Positions 44,292 to 53,804 are shown, counted from the first letter of the stretch. The stretch: DNA of 64,000 nucleotides from Microbulbifer sp. A4B17 (GCF_003076275.1 NZ_CP029064.1:1870501-1934500), one strand, 5' to 3'. A program made the numbers and translations. The notes: generated by a model not told the origin, from the sequence alone.

Positions 44292-44658
44292 CTTTGAACA
44301 GCAAAACACGAAAGGTAACGCCTTGAGTGAAATGGCATTAGAGGGCAATGACCAGGAGTTTGACGCCTGGCTGAGTGAACAGCTCCAGTTCAATGAGCCC
44401 CATTTGGATAACGATGGATTCTGTGATCGTGTAATGGCCTCGCTCCCTGCGCAGTCTAAGCGCTCGAAGCGTCGTTCCAGTTACTCTCAGTGCATCGCGG
44501 TGGCAGCTGCTTTGGGTATCATTGCCTGGCAATTCCCGTTTAGTGAGGTGGTTGCAGAGGTGGCCAGTCAATCCATTAGCCTATATAACTTGGTGGGTGT
44601 TGGATTACTCTCTTCACTGGCTGTTATGACCGGGGGCATTTTCGCCGCACGTCGCTAA
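44284..44658 (+). CDS. Candidate anti-sigma factor, two-TM membrane protein
   Basis: The 124-residue protein has an acidic N-terminal half (DEFDAWLSEQLQ-like segment FDAWLSEQLQFNEPHLD), a basic stretch (SKRSKRRSS), and two TM segments (about 71-88 and 98-120). No zinc-binding anti-sigma motif (HxxxCxxC) is visible. Coupling to the sigma gene, the acidic cytoplasmic domain and the membrane location suggest an anti-sigma role by inference only. Confidence 0.7.
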   Translation: MVNFEQQNTKGNALSEMALEGNDQEFDAWLSEQLQFNEPHLDNDGFCDRVMASLPAQSKRSKRRSSYSQCIAVAAALGIIAWQFPFSEVVAEVASQSISLYNLVGVGLLSSLAVMTGGIFAARR

Positions 44659-44680
44659 TGGTAGCCTGCTCTCATAGGAA

Positions 44681-44707
44681 CCCACTCCTAAAGTATATTG
44701 GAGTGGG
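44681..44707. terminator. Hairpin after the sigma cluster
   Basis: CCCACTCC (44681-44688) and GGAGTGGG (44700-44707) form an 8-bp stem 22 bases after the last stop. There is no T-run, so it is a weak terminator candidate. Confidence 0.45.
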
Positions 44708-44809
44708 CATCTACCTTGTCTTACTTGTATCCTTTGTCTCGTTTTCTAAGGGGAGCTCTCTTCATCGGGTAAATCACTAAACTTAAAGCAATATCCTTGA
44801 TGTAATTTT

Positions 44810-45865
44810 TCAGCCTTTGCAACGGGTATGATCTTTAGCCTGGTTGCACATTTCTTTTAGTATGATTTCCCCTGCCTCTGCATAGCCATTGTTCAGCAAA
44901 TAGTCTGCGGTCTCGATGGTGGCATCGATCCCTGTTGAGATTTCTTCGAGGGTATATGCGATATGCATTTTCAGTTCATTAGCTGCGTTTTCAGACTTGG
45001 AAATAGCATAGTGGGCCATTAAGCGCTGCAAGGTATTAGTGGGGATCAGTACTTTGAAACCAAATTTTTCGGATAAGTTACGATAGTGATTTGTCAGCTC
45101 GTTAAACCCGCTGACTTTTAACTCGTAAGCTGGCTCCCAGCCATCAAAGGTATGTTGCAGGGCGAATTGCATGGAGTGATGCTTAGTCGTTCTGTGGGAT
45201 TGCTCCGGGAATTTCTGGAAAGTAAAGCTCGTATCAGAGAGACCCGTGAGGGCCTGGCTCAAGTTGTCAAACGGGGTTTGCATATGCTCCCCCTCGTTAG
45301 CGATAGTAACCGTCAATGGGGGCATTACTTTGAGTTTTTTTGCCGCTAAATTGGAAACGCGTCCATTAATATAGCTATCCTCTAGAGATGGGCTGAAGGC
45401 ATAGTACTGTGAGAATGGAGCTTTGTTATTTAACCAGTAGTCCAACACAAAGCGGCCAGCGTTGGAGTGCCCGGATAAGATACTGAAATCTGCGGTTCTA
45501 TAGTTATTGTTAACATAGGGCACAACCTCCCTGCTTAAGAATTGTGAGAAGGCCGTTGGTTTCCCCTGGTCTGGACGCAGTTCCATTCCCATACCTTCCA
45601 CACCAATTACAATAAAGTTGGGCACCTGCCCCTCAAGCAAATCGACCGTAGATAGGGTAGAAAGCATGTCCCACTGTGCGTGTAATACGTAGAGTACAGG
45701 GTATTTTTTGTCGCTAACATCATATTGCTCAGGCAGTTTCACCAGAATAGTTCTTTTCTCACCAAGAAAATCCGATTCAAATTTCAATTTTTGTGCAAGA
45801 ACAAGCTCTGAAGCATTCACTGCAATCGAAAAAGTACTTACAAGAACCAAGAATAAAACTTTCAT
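44810..45865 (-). CDS. Esterase-family alpha/beta hydrolase, secreted
   Basis: ATG at 45865 is chosen over an upstream GTG because GGAG lies 8 bases before it. A signal peptide ends at VNAS. The Fes/esterase-D-like core shows LPEQYDVSDKKYPVLYVLHA, FIVIGVEGMG, and the nucleophile elbow SGHSNAG (Ser134), with the His probably in EQSHRTTKHHS. Related enzymes hydrolyse ferric siderophores or carbohydrate esters. A helical C-terminal extension of about 110 residues follows. It is preceded on the minus strand by another hydrolase gene, but 460 bases separate them. Confidence 0.82.
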   Translation of the reverse strand: MKVLFLVLVSTFSIAVNASELVLAQKLKFESDFLGEKRTILVKLPEQYDVSDKKYPVLYVLHAQWDMLSTLSTVDLLEGQVPNFIVIGVEGMGMELRPDQGKPTAFSQFLSREVVPYVNNNYRTADFSILSGHSNAGRFVLDYWLNNKAPFSQYYAFSPSLEDSYINGRVSNLAAKKLKVMPPLTVTIANEGEHMQTPFDNLSQALTGLSDTSFTFQKFPEQSHRTTKHHSMQFALQHTFDGWEPAYELKVSGFNELTNHYRNLSEKFGFKVLIPTNTLQRLMAHYAISKSENAANELKMHIAYTLEEISTGIDATIETADYLLNNGYAEAGEIILKEMCNQAKDHTRCKG

Positions 45866-45874
45866 TTCCCACAC

Positions 45875-46328
45875 TCCATGTCGGTGTTATTGGGGGGGTA
45901 AAGCTGGATGTAAGCGTTCAAACGAAGAGCTAAGAACGGTTTTAAAACACCATTTTTGATTATTTATTAGATATTCTTGATAGAGAGATACTTCTACCGG
46001 CGTATACAGGCATCCGTACCAGGTGAAGCTGTCAATTTGTTGTTATATGACTCTAATTTATTTTATTACTTCTCGGTATGTCAAGTACCGATTGTTAGGG
46101 CAAACTTTTGTTCGGGCGCAGTACGGGAAGTTCCTAAAGAAACTTTCTCATTTCTCAAATTTAGAAATATTTTGAGCAGGCAAGGCAGATCTGAAATTTG
46201 GACTTTCTAAGGGGGCTTGGGCCTGATTAGAATTTGCAGAAGAATTGCGAATTCTTAAATGAATAATTCAGGGCTGACAGGATTAACCTTGTCAGCCCCT
46301 AATGCAATAACAAAACAAATAATAAATA
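45875..46328. other. Intergenic region with a hairpin
   Basis: No credible gene lies here. GGGCTGACA (46271-46279) and TGTCAGCCC (46290-46298) form a 9-bp stem just after the 3' end of the minus-strand hydrolase gene; a T-run is lacking. The left part presumably holds the promoter of the esterase gene. Confidence 0.5.
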
Positions 46329-47213
46329 CTACTTGGTTTCCATATTTTCCAGGAATTGATCAATCACCGCATTGAACTCGTCGGGTCTTTCCCAAAACAT
46401 CATATGCCTTCCCATGTAAGCGGTAGTGGCAGAGGGGGTGTTGGCTTTGATCCATTTGTCAGCCACTTCTTTTGCTTCATTTCTCACCACGTATAAAAGG
46501 GGTATTTTTCCTTCAAGGGCCTTAAGATCGTCGCTGTAGTCGAGGTAAAAACCGGTAGCATTGGTAATTGCAGCAACGCTGCTAGAGGTTTGATTAGCGA
46601 TATCGGATACCCAGGCAACATTTTCAGGTGTTGGATTCTCAAGCATCCATTTAACGAACTCTGAAATTACAGCATCGCGGTCCTCAATAATGCCCTCAGT
46701 GAATGAGCGCGAGTATCCGTCTGAATCATCATTCAGATACCAGACCCACTCGTCCCGGCTGGCTCCAGAAATATCCGGGCCGGTGTCGATCATAATCATG
46801 GCTTTTATCTTGTCAGTGCCGAACTGGTTCAGGTAAGCCAGTTGCTCGGTCACGCCATAGGACCAGCCCGCGAGAATCACGCTATCAAGCTCCAGTTTTT
46901 CAATCAGTAGAGCCAGGTCCCGTGCGTGTTGCTGATAGGTGTGACCTTCAACAGGCTTGGATGACTTGCCCTGGCCTCGAGGGTCATAAGTAAGTGCGCG
47001 ATACTTGGTAGAGTCTTCGAAATAGGTAAGTTGATGTTCAAAAACTTTTGTGGACATCATCCAGCCGGGAATAAAGATAATCGTAGTATCCCCCCTTCCG
47101 GCCTGCTCGTAGTGAATGGTAAGGGAGTCGTCAATCCTGACTTCCTTTGCTGCCGTATAACCAGTAAAAAAAGACAGGCTGCCTAATAAAAATACTAAAT
47201 TCAGAACCTTCAT
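46329..47213 (-). CDS. Secreted alpha/beta hydrolase
   Basis: The 294-residue protein has a signal peptide (ending TAAK), the oxyanion segment IIFIPGWMMS, the nucleophile elbow GWSYG (Ser118), and the catalytic His in YMGRHMMFWERP near the C-terminus. It resembles fluoroperoxidase/epoxide-hydrolase-like members of the alpha/beta fold. The substrate is unknown. It is on the minus strand with its own upstream gap. Confidence 0.85.
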   Translation of the reverse strand: MKVLNLVFLLGSLSFFTGYTAAKEVRIDDSLTIHYEQAGRGDTTIIFIPGWMMSTKVFEHQLTYFEDSTKYRALTYDPRGQGKSSKPVEGHTYQQHARDLALLIEKLELDSVILAGWSYGVTEQLAYLNQFGTDKIKAMIMIDTGPDISGASRDEWVWYLNDDSDGYSRSFTEGIIEDRDAVISEFVKWMLENPTPENVAWVSDIANQTSSSVAAITNATGFYLDYSDDLKALEGKIPLLYVVRNEAKEVADKWIKANTPSATTAYMGRHMMFWERPDEFNAVIDQFLENMETK

Positions 47214-47432
47214 AGCGCTTCTTGACCCAGTAAAATATCTATAAATTTAATAAGGGGTTCGAGTTTATAGAATCCATTATTGGTTGTTGGATAACATATT
47301 CATTGTATAGTGGAATCATTGCGAAATCGCTATTCTTTCTTGCGAAGCTCGTTTTTGATTCAAATGTCTGTTGGATTGAGTATTTGCCTATGTAGTGCAG
47401 ATCTGTTTTTCACAGCCGAAGTAGGTGCAAGA

Positions 47433-48845
47433 TTAATGTGGCTGGTTGCGATGAGGTTCTTCAGGGAAGCTGCTATTGAACACCCTGTATTTATCCAGAA
47501 CGATAATAATGTAAAGCAAAGGAACAGTTGATAGCGCAGTAAAGTGTAATGCAATAAATTTATTTTCTCTCGTTGTGGGGGTGACGGAGAATACAATTAT
47601 TTCTATGATAAATAAGAAAACAAGTAAAAAATACTTGTCGAGCGCAGATATTGAATCAAATACTTTAGGACCCATCACCCAGTATTTCCACGATTTGCGC
47701 GCCATAGCCTCAAGTAAATAATAGAGGCCGCAGGTGAAGCTCACCAATGTTGTAAGTAGTAGCTCGAATACCCAGGCAGGGGGCTTTCCGGGGGCAGGGG
47801 GCCAAACATTGGTTATCCCAAACTCTGTAAAAGAAAGAATTGCAAATAGTCCGGTTGTCATCAGTACAATTGGGAAACGAAATATTAAAATCACCATGCA
47901 GATGGCGGCAAAAATTTCAAATACCCGCTGGATTGGCATAAAAATTTCGGCGTGATTCGCCACCCAGGTTAACATGCTTCGATACCAAGTAGGTGTATTG
48001 CCGTATTCGGCATAGGAGTTAACCAGTCCTCGATACCCCTCCACAGTAAACCAATTTAACAGCGCATCCTCAAAAACTTGAAAAATTAACATTACTCCAA
48101 TCGTGATGGTAAAAAGATCAATCCAGCGTCCTAACAGCAGGGTTGAATTTTGTCGCGGTGGAACAATGCGATACCTGTCTAGGAACTTTGAGATTATTGA
48201 TAAAGCGGCAATGAGGATGCTGGATAGGAAGCTTACGGTGAATACGTAATCGCCACCATTACGTGACATCACAAAGATCCCAAACAAAAGAGCAGATGCT
48301 ATAAAAACCCAATAACTCCAAGTGAGCAGGCTTATTTTTGGAGCTAGCACTGTCCCTAAAATCTGAGAGCGTAAATCGTGTAGAGGATTTCTATGGAGTG
48401 TATAAACGCTAATCGCTAAGATTAATGCAAATAACGCGGGTGACAAAAATTCGAAGTACCAGCTATTTTCTGCCGTGTAGGTTAGCCCCCAAAGCAGGAT
48501 AAACCCAAAAAACATAAGTATTGCGCCCAGAACAATAAAAATACGTAATATTAATAGGGCTCCGGCAAAAAATAATGCCAGGTGGAGTGTATAGGTTGCG
48601 ACAGTTACGTGAGAGCTAAGGTAGCTAGCAAATGATTTGATAAGAGGAGGTGTATCTCCAATCTGTACGAGCTGTCGTAATGAGCCCGCGAAGACTTCCG
48701 GTGCCATTTGTCCATTGAAATAGCGCATGATAACCAGCTGGATACAGGCCGCGCCTAGAAACAGGCTGATTACAGCTAGCCAAGTAGTTTGGGATATAGC
48801 ATTTTCTGCTTGTTCAGTACTCAAAAGTAGGCTGGATATACGCAT
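47433..48845 (-). CDS. Polytopic membrane protein, unknown
   Basis: The 470-residue protein has about ten to twelve hydrophobic segments separated by short loops, and no recognised transport or catalytic motif. A loop of about 40 residues (VEGYRGLVNSYAEYGNTPTWYRSML) lies in its middle. It ends in a polar tail. It is not obviously in an operon. An uncharacterised transporter or enzyme of lipid/glycan metabolism are both possible. Confidence 0.7.
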   Translation of the reverse strand: MRISSLLLSTEQAENAISQTTWLAVISLFLGAACIQLVIMRYFNGQMAPEVFAGSLRQLVQIGDTPPLIKSFASYLSSHVTVATYTLHLALFFAGALLILRIFIVLGAILMFFGFILLWGLTYTAENSWYFEFLSPALFALILAISVYTLHRNPLHDLRSQILGTVLAPKISLLTWSYWVFIASALLFGIFVMSRNGGDYVFTVSFLSSILIAALSIISKFLDRYRIVPPRQNSTLLLGRWIDLFTITIGVMLIFQVFEDALLNWFTVEGYRGLVNSYAEYGNTPTWYRSMLTWVANHAEIFMPIQRVFEIFAAICMVILIFRFPIVLMTTGLFAILSFTEFGITNVWPPAPGKPPAWVFELLLTTLVSFTCGLYYLLEAMARKSWKYWVMGPKVFDSISALDKYFLLVFLFIIEIIVFSVTPTTRENKFIALHFTALSTVPLLYIIIVLDKYRVFNSSFPEEPHRNQPH

Positions 48846-49426
48846 GCATGTGATCTCAGGCCCTTTTAAGATTAACTGCCTTGTTACTGATTATGGCAAA
48901 ATAGACAGGCAACTTGAAATTACAACTTACTATTTCCCGCACTGTTAATAATGACGTAGACTAAAAGCCATAGCCAGCCCTGTAATCGTATAGATTTATA
49001 CAGAACTCAAAAGGACTTTTGGCGACAATCATATTTTATGAGCCTTCCTACTTTGCAGTAAGGCCAAATGTCTACTGTAAAACTGGCCAGCCTATGGGAC
49101 TTTGCTGGTATTTAGCAGCTTGCCCACTTAATGAAATGCCATAGGTATATAGCCTATAAGCAAGTATTGCGTAAAAGGCATCCTCAGCCCTGGCGGAATC
49201 GAACATAAAGGTGATTTTCCTTTGAGAAAATTGCTTCAATACTTTTTAACTCAGCTTGAATCTCAGAGCTTTTATTCGGAGGGGAGTTACTTTTATTAAG
49301 TGTGAATGGATAGTTGCTTCTTAAAACCATGAAGCCAGAATGGAGCTCGGCACACAGGTTTCTAGATTGCGCTCGCTCAATATCTGAAGATGGGTACAGG
49401 CTGCCCGAGGGCAGCCTTTAAAATAT
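48846..49426. other. Gene-free gap before the motor operon 3' end
   Basis: No gene is recognised in this 581-base stretch. GGCTGCCC and GGGCAGCC (49399-49416) form an 8-bp hairpin just past the stop of the minus-strand zinc-ribbon gene, probably its transcript end, although the minus-strand T-run is poor. Confidence 0.5.
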
Positions 49427-50500
49427 CTAGTTACTCAGTCCCAATTCCCGCTCAATCTGAGCCTTCCGCCAAACTGAGTAACTCGCCGGTATCCTCGCCT
49501 CTTTGGTTCCGTCAGCAATAATGGCTCGGCCTAAATTGGGCCAGCATAGGACGGCGAGTACTCTGGGGGCGATTACCTGGAAGACTTTGGGTGGGCCCAT
49601 TAGGGATTTGAGCTTTTGTATTAATGGCAGCCAGGATGCGGGCACTACCTGTTCTGCAATTATCCAGGAGGCTTGGGGTTCGCTGCCCAGTTGCTTTGCC
49701 AGGGATTCATAGCGCAGTGTGGCTGCCCTTAGTGAGGCTTGGGGTGGTGCGAGTATAATGGCGCGGGCCCGTCTTTCTGCGCAGAGCAGGCAGATCTCTT
49801 TGGGGAGGCCGCTGCGTTCGGCAAGTTCTTGGTTTAGTGCCCATCCGCTGGTTTTGATATCGCACTGGCAAATAGAGCAGTTGTATTTCGGATTTTCAGG
49901 TGTGAAAACAGAGCTAACTTTTTGGGGACGTTCGCCATTTTTCCAGACTAGGGAATGTCTCTTAAAAATATTACTGGCAAAGTATCGGGTGTAAGTTATC
50001 CAGTCGATATCGGTTACATTACCGAAGCGGTCTTTGTGTACTACATCGGGAATATTATGGCTGTAGAGGTGGCGCAGACAGTGGGGGCAAGGCTTTAGCT
50101 GATCCTGGGGGAATGCCTTACGTGCTGCTTTGTAGTCACTGCTGATCCAAACGGGACCCTGGTAGTTATTCACTACTGAACATTTGGGATAAATATGGAC
50201 TTGGCCAAAGGAGTTTGAAATCTGCTCCAGGCCAAACAGAAAAACCGGAATACCACGATAGCGATAAGCTACAGGAACGCATTCCAGGTCCCTGGAATCG
50301 AGCTGTATTCCAGAGCGGATTGCAGTGGCCAGGCTATTCCGATCCGGCATTTCAGCCAGGCGTTGTGCTTGTGGGCGTATACCAGTGGGGAGCGAATCTC
50401 TGTCGTTAGTGGCGGAGAGGACTGAGGGTACCCACGAGGCAGTTGGTGCCCCTATAAGAGCCTGCCGGTTTTGAATAGGCTGGAAGTTTTTGAAGTTCAC
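49427..50500 (-). CDS. Zinc-ribbon protein of the motor operon, unknown
   Basis: The 357-residue protein is soluble, with one clear four-cysteine zinc ribbon (C208-SI-C211 and C237-LL-C240) and another CPHC pair at 138-141 that may be completed by C107. No HNH, helicase or nuclease signature could be identified with confidence. The start is GTG, overlapping the stop of the MotB-like gene (GTGA), so it is translated with it. Its position as the last gene after a ZorA-ZorB-like pair is where Zorya systems carry their effector, so an effector or nucleic-acid-binding role is an inference worth testing. Confidence 0.75.
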   Translation of the reverse strand: MNFKNFQPIQNRQALIGAPTASWVPSVLSATNDRDSLPTGIRPQAQRLAEMPDRNSLATAIRSGIQLDSRDLECVPVAYRYRGIPVFLFGLEQISNSFGQVHIYPKCSVVNNYQGPVWISSDYKAARKAFPQDQLKPCPHCLRHLYSHNIPDVVHKDRFGNVTDIDWITYTRYFASNIFKRHSLVWKNGERPQKVSSVFTPENPKYNCSICQCDIKTSGWALNQELAERSGLPKEICLLCAERRARAIILAPPQASLRAATLRYESLAKQLGSEPQASWIIAEQVVPASWLPLIQKLKSLMGPPKVFQVIAPRVLAVLCWPNLGRAIIADGTKEARIPASYSVWRKAQIERELGLSN

Positions 50501-51198
50501 AGAGCTTCCTCAAGGATTTGCAGGATATGACTTTCAGAGTCCCTGACTACCCTGAAAGCTACCCTGCGGGAGCGATCCAGATCTTCCATGCCATTCTTAT
50601 CCAATACTGGACGGGCCGAGGAATAACCGACAGCTGCCACTTTGGCTCGCACCAGGACGGCTTGCTGTGAAGGCAGTAATGAATGGGCATATTGCATTAC
50701 GGCTCGGGATCGCTGCTGCGAAAGTCGCAGGTTGTGGAAATAACCCACTTCTGGTGCAGATTGATCTCCCCATTCAGAACTCGTGTGTCCTTCAATCTGG
50801 ATTGCAGCGATGGAATCCATATACGGCGTAAGCGCTGAGATGTAGCGGGGCACAAAGGAGGACATAATCTCACGGGCATTGTCGCTCAGAGTGAAGTCCC
50901 CGGTCTTAAATAGCGCATCACTGTTGTTAAATGAAATGGCCAGGGTTTTCTTATCCAGGGTGGCGCCCCAGCGGTTTAAGTCATGGGCGAATTCCTGCTG
51001 CAGGGTTTGGTAGATAGCCAGCTGTGTGTCCCGATAAGACTCGGCAAGCTCACGAATTTTTGCGCGCTCGTCGATAAGGGAGCGCATCACGAAGACAGCA
51101 ATACAGAGAAATACCATCATTAGACCAGCCATCATGTCCGATAAGCTTATCCATTGGCTATCGCTGGATTCACTACTGGCTTGCGTGTTGTCAAACAT
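50497..51198 (-). CDS. ZorB/MotB-like stator protein with OmpA domain
   Basis: ATG at 51198 is preferred because GGAGAGG lies just upstream; an upstream in-frame start would overlap the previous gene by 41 bases instead of 8. One TM segment follows the WISLSDMMAGLMMVF motif, whose Asp is the expected proton-binding residue of MotB/ZorB stators. The periplasmic part includes the OmpA-like peptidoglycan-binding domain (IQIEGHTSSEW, then RLSQQRSRAVMQY). At 233 residues it is a normal size. It pairs with the channel subunit encoded just upstream. Confidence 0.88.
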   Translation of the reverse strand: MFDNTQASSESSDSQWISLSDMMAGLMMVFLCIAVFVMRSLIDERAKIRELAESYRDTQLAIYQTLQQEFAHDLNRWGATLDKKTLAISFNNSDALFKTGDFTLSDNAREIMSSFVPRYISALTPYMDSIAAIQIEGHTSSEWGDQSAPEVGYFHNLRLSQQRSRAVMQYAHSLLPSQQAVLVRAKVAAVGYSSARPVLDKNGMEDLDRSRRVAFRVVRDSESHILQILEEAL

Positions 51199-52501
51199 GC
51201 GCCTCTCCAGTGACTTTCTGAGCCTGGGCATCTATCCGCTTCATTTGCTGAATGAGCTGGCGGAAGTCTCGGGAGAATTCACCGCTTAAAGTACCCAGGG
51301 CGTCGCCCATCGCGGCCATAACACTCTCAACTTCATCGCGCAGACGTTCATCCAGCAGCTCGTATTGGCGCTTGATGCTGACATCGGCGTTACTCAGGTC
51401 GCGGCTTATAACCTGTGATAGTTCGGAGATCATCTGGTTGTGAGTCTTGGCGATTAACTGGGCAAGTTCGGCCATAGATTCGCGATGACTGATAGCCTGT
51501 TCGTGGATCGCTTTGGAAAAGTGGTTGGGGTCCATGCTGGTGACCACATCGGCCAGTGCCACGACCTTGCTGGTCCTTTGGTTGAAGACTTCCGCCTGGG
51601 TCTTGCTAAGGGAGATCAGGTTGGAAACCTGGGCGCCCAGCTGTTGGTGCGCTTGATCAATTCCGCGAGTGAGGGCTTCAAACTTGGGAGCAATATCGGG
51701 GATCGATTGCTGTAGTACTTCAATAGAAGCCTGCTGTTCATTCAGCATAATCGATATCTGTTCTGCATGATTGCGCTGTTGCTCTACCAGTGCGGGAATC
51801 ACATTGAAGATTTCCGGTAGCTCGGTAATACGCTGGTGCAGCAGCAGAAGATTTTCCTGGGCGCCATTAATTTCATTGAGCAGGGTTGCGGTCTGGTCAC
51901 GATAAACGGTTGCGAGTTCTGCGTGCTGTTGGTGCTGATCTATTAAGGCTTGCAGGGCAGGGGATACGGCTTCCAGCTGTTGGGTAAATTGCTGCAGATT
52001 CTCGCCCATTTGGGCGTTCAGGCCGCTGTTAAATTTCTCTACAACAGCGGTGAGTGATTGTAAAACTTCTTCACTGATTTGCTGCTGGAATTTTGTCAGG
52101 TCTTCGCGCTGACCATTGATGGCCTGCAGAATATCATCTGCCGTCGCCTTCGGGGGTTGCTCTTTGGTGAATATTTGAAAAATAGTTCGCAATATCAAGG
52201 ATAGGAAAAGCCCCAGGATACTGGTCATAAAGGCCGTTTCCAGGCCCTGCATCAACTCTGAAATTGAGGTGTCAATATCGTTGAGGTCAAAACCATAGAT
52301 GCCGATAATGATACCGATAAAGGTACCTAAAATACCGAGAGCGGTTAGTAGTGAAGGTGTTTCTTTTACAAAGCGGGGAAACTTGCCTAAAGGGTAGAGG
52401 ATTATGGCTATAGCACCAATGGCAAGCATGACCATAAGAAAGGTGTCGGTAACCTGTTCCGCAGACAACTTGGTTAACCAGTGATAGAAAAACTGGGTCA
52501 T
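51191..52501 (-). CDS. ZorA/MotA-like proton channel with coiled-coil tail
   Basis: The 436-residue protein has three TM segments (21-38, 50-70, 88-111), including the ZorA-like stretch TPSLLTALGILGTFIGIIIG and the GLETAFMTSILGLFLSL segment of the MotA/TolQ/ExbB fold. From about residue 120 to 420 it is a continuous coiled coil rich in Gln/Leu, extending into the cytoplasm as in ZorA, where the tail couples ion flow to effectors. The tail is shorter than in described ZorA proteins, which I recall as 600-700 residues. Its stop overlaps the ZorB-like start by 8 bases, and its start touches the stop of the methyltransferase-like gene. Confidence 0.88.
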   Translation of the reverse strand: MTQFFYHWLTKLSAEQVTDTFLMVMLAIGAIAIILYPLGKFPRFVKETPSLLTALGILGTFIGIIIGIYGFDLNDIDTSISELMQGLETAFMTSILGLFLSLILRTIFQIFTKEQPPKATADDILQAINGQREDLTKFQQQISEEVLQSLTAVVEKFNSGLNAQMGENLQQFTQQLEAVSPALQALIDQHQQHAELATVYRDQTATLLNEINGAQENLLLLHQRITELPEIFNVIPALVEQQRNHAEQISIMLNEQQASIEVLQQSIPDIAPKFEALTRGIDQAHQQLGAQVSNLISLSKTQAEVFNQRTSKVVALADVVTSMDPNHFSKAIHEQAISHRESMAELAQLIAKTHNQMISELSQVISRDLSNADVSIKRQYELLDERLRDEVESVMAAMGDALGTLSGEFSRDFRQLIQQMKRIDAQAQKVTGEAHV

Positions 52502-53742
52502 TATTTATCCTTTACAACTTTTTGCATTGTTATTTCGTGATAAAAAGGTCCGTTGGGTATCCGCCCGGTTCCCTGGCTGAGTACTTTCATTTCCGGTAGA
52601 GATTTCACAACATCGGTGATGGTGCGGAGCTGAATTTGTTTGCTACCGGAAGGATGGATATAGGTTCCTACCTGACCTGACTTCTGAATTTCAAATACAC
52701 CGCATTTAACAGGAAGCTTATTTTGCTTAAACAGCAAAAAGTGCATCACGCTACCGTCGCTGAGGTATTGGTACAAAGCCATAGTGATAGATTGTATCTG
52801 TTCGATAGAAAAAAAATTGAGCAGATCCCACAGTAGAATACAATCGAGGTCCTTTGGCAGGGTTGCCTGTCTCAATGCAGCTTGAACTGCCTCTTCGAAG
52901 GGCACCTTGCGGCTGGCTTGCCAAGCGAGCGATGAGTAAAAATCAGAAATAAACAGCTCGCCCACCTCTCGCTGGAGATGCTCCATATTTCGTCCCGCTT
53001 TCTGTCCAATATCGAGGGCTTTACTGACAGGCGAGCGCTTCACGTGGGTCAGGGCAGTATTGAGAGCTGTTAACGGGATATCAGTTAAGCGGTTTTTCTG
53101 GAAGGCAGATACCGCTGCCGAAGAGCCACTGGCCATCACTGACGTTGGCGATTTTACATTGCCATACTCGAACATTAATTCGATAAGGTCTTTTCGCATA
53201 CCCTCTCTCTGCAGGAGGGATGAGCGCAGGGAGAAGTTGCCCATGGTTTTCATCAAGTTCAAAGATGAGTATCTATAGGTGGGCAGCGGTTCTTCCTGGC
53301 CGAGTGGCTCTGTATTGAACGTGAAGCCGGAAAGGCGCTTAAAGTCAGCAGGTCCCTTGGGCATAGTGCCGGTGTACAGCATTGTATGGAAAATGGTCCG
53401 CGGCTTTAAGTGGGGTCGGATTTCCTCAATGAGCTTAGTAATAAGCTCGGGCTCCATAAAGTTGAACAAATCCCAGCAGAGTACAACATCAAGCTTGATT
53501 CGCTGTGGCTTTTTGGTGAGGTATTCAGAAAGCTGGACTGCCCTGTTTTCCTTGTCAAGGTTAGCAGTATCCAAAAGCAGGCTGCGTAAATCTTCGATAA
53601 ATGTCTGGCAGGAGCGCTCCAATAAAGGTTGTGTGGTGCCAAATGAGAGGCACCCCAAATCCAAAACTTTACTACCTGGCTGAATGACCTCATCCACCAA
53701 AGCGGCAATACCAAACGAGTGATGCTGCAACATATTTTCCAC
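52501..53742 (-). CDS. Tandem methyltransferase-like protein in motor operon
   Basis: The 413-residue protein consists of two related units. Unit 1 (about 1-195) has a class I methyltransferase-like SAM loop, VLDLGC (27-32), and VVLCWDLFNF (86-95). Unit 2 (about 225-410) has the eroded counterpart ALDIGQKAG (242-250) and CILLWDLLNFF (301-311). Conservation of the D-L-x-NF motif in both, but of the glycine loop mainly in unit 1, suggests one active and one degenerate unit. The start is GTG at 53742 (ATG 53733 possible). It is the first of four overlapping genes and sits 12 bases after a terminator-like hairpin following the bactofilin gene. Confidence 0.75.
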   Translation of the reverse strand: MENMLQHHSFGIAALVDEVIQPGSKVLDLGCLSFGTTQPLLERSCQTFIEDLRSLLLDTANLDKENRAVQLSEYLTKKPQRIKLDVVLCWDLFNFMEPELITKLIEEIRPHLKPRTIFHTMLYTGTMPKGPADFKRLSGFTFNTEPLGQEEPLPTYRYSSLNLMKTMGNFSLRSSLLQREGMRKDLIELMFEYGNVKSPTSVMASGSSAAVSAFQKNRLTDIPLTALNTALTHVKRSPVSKALDIGQKAGRNMEHLQREVGELFISDFYSSLAWQASRKVPFEEAVQAALRQATLPKDLDCILLWDLLNFFSIEQIQSITMALYQYLSDGSVMHFLLFKQNKLPVKCGVFEIQKSGQVGTYIHPSGSKQIQLRTITDVVKSLPEMKVLSQGTGRIPNGPFYHEITMQKVVKDK

Positions 53743-53754
53743 ACCAAAACTAAA

Positions 53755-53774
53755 GCCCCGGCATTAGCCGGGGC
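53755..53774 (-). terminator. Intercistronic terminator-like hairpin between bactofilin and motor genes
   Basis: On the minus strand GCCCCGGC and GCCGGGGC form a perfect 8-bp stem with a 4-base loop, followed by TTTAGTTTTG. The next start codon is only 12 bases away, leaving no room for a promoter, so readthrough must occur. Confidence 0.8.
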
Positions 53775-53804
53775 CCATATCGAGGACTACCTGAGAGTGT
53801 TTTC

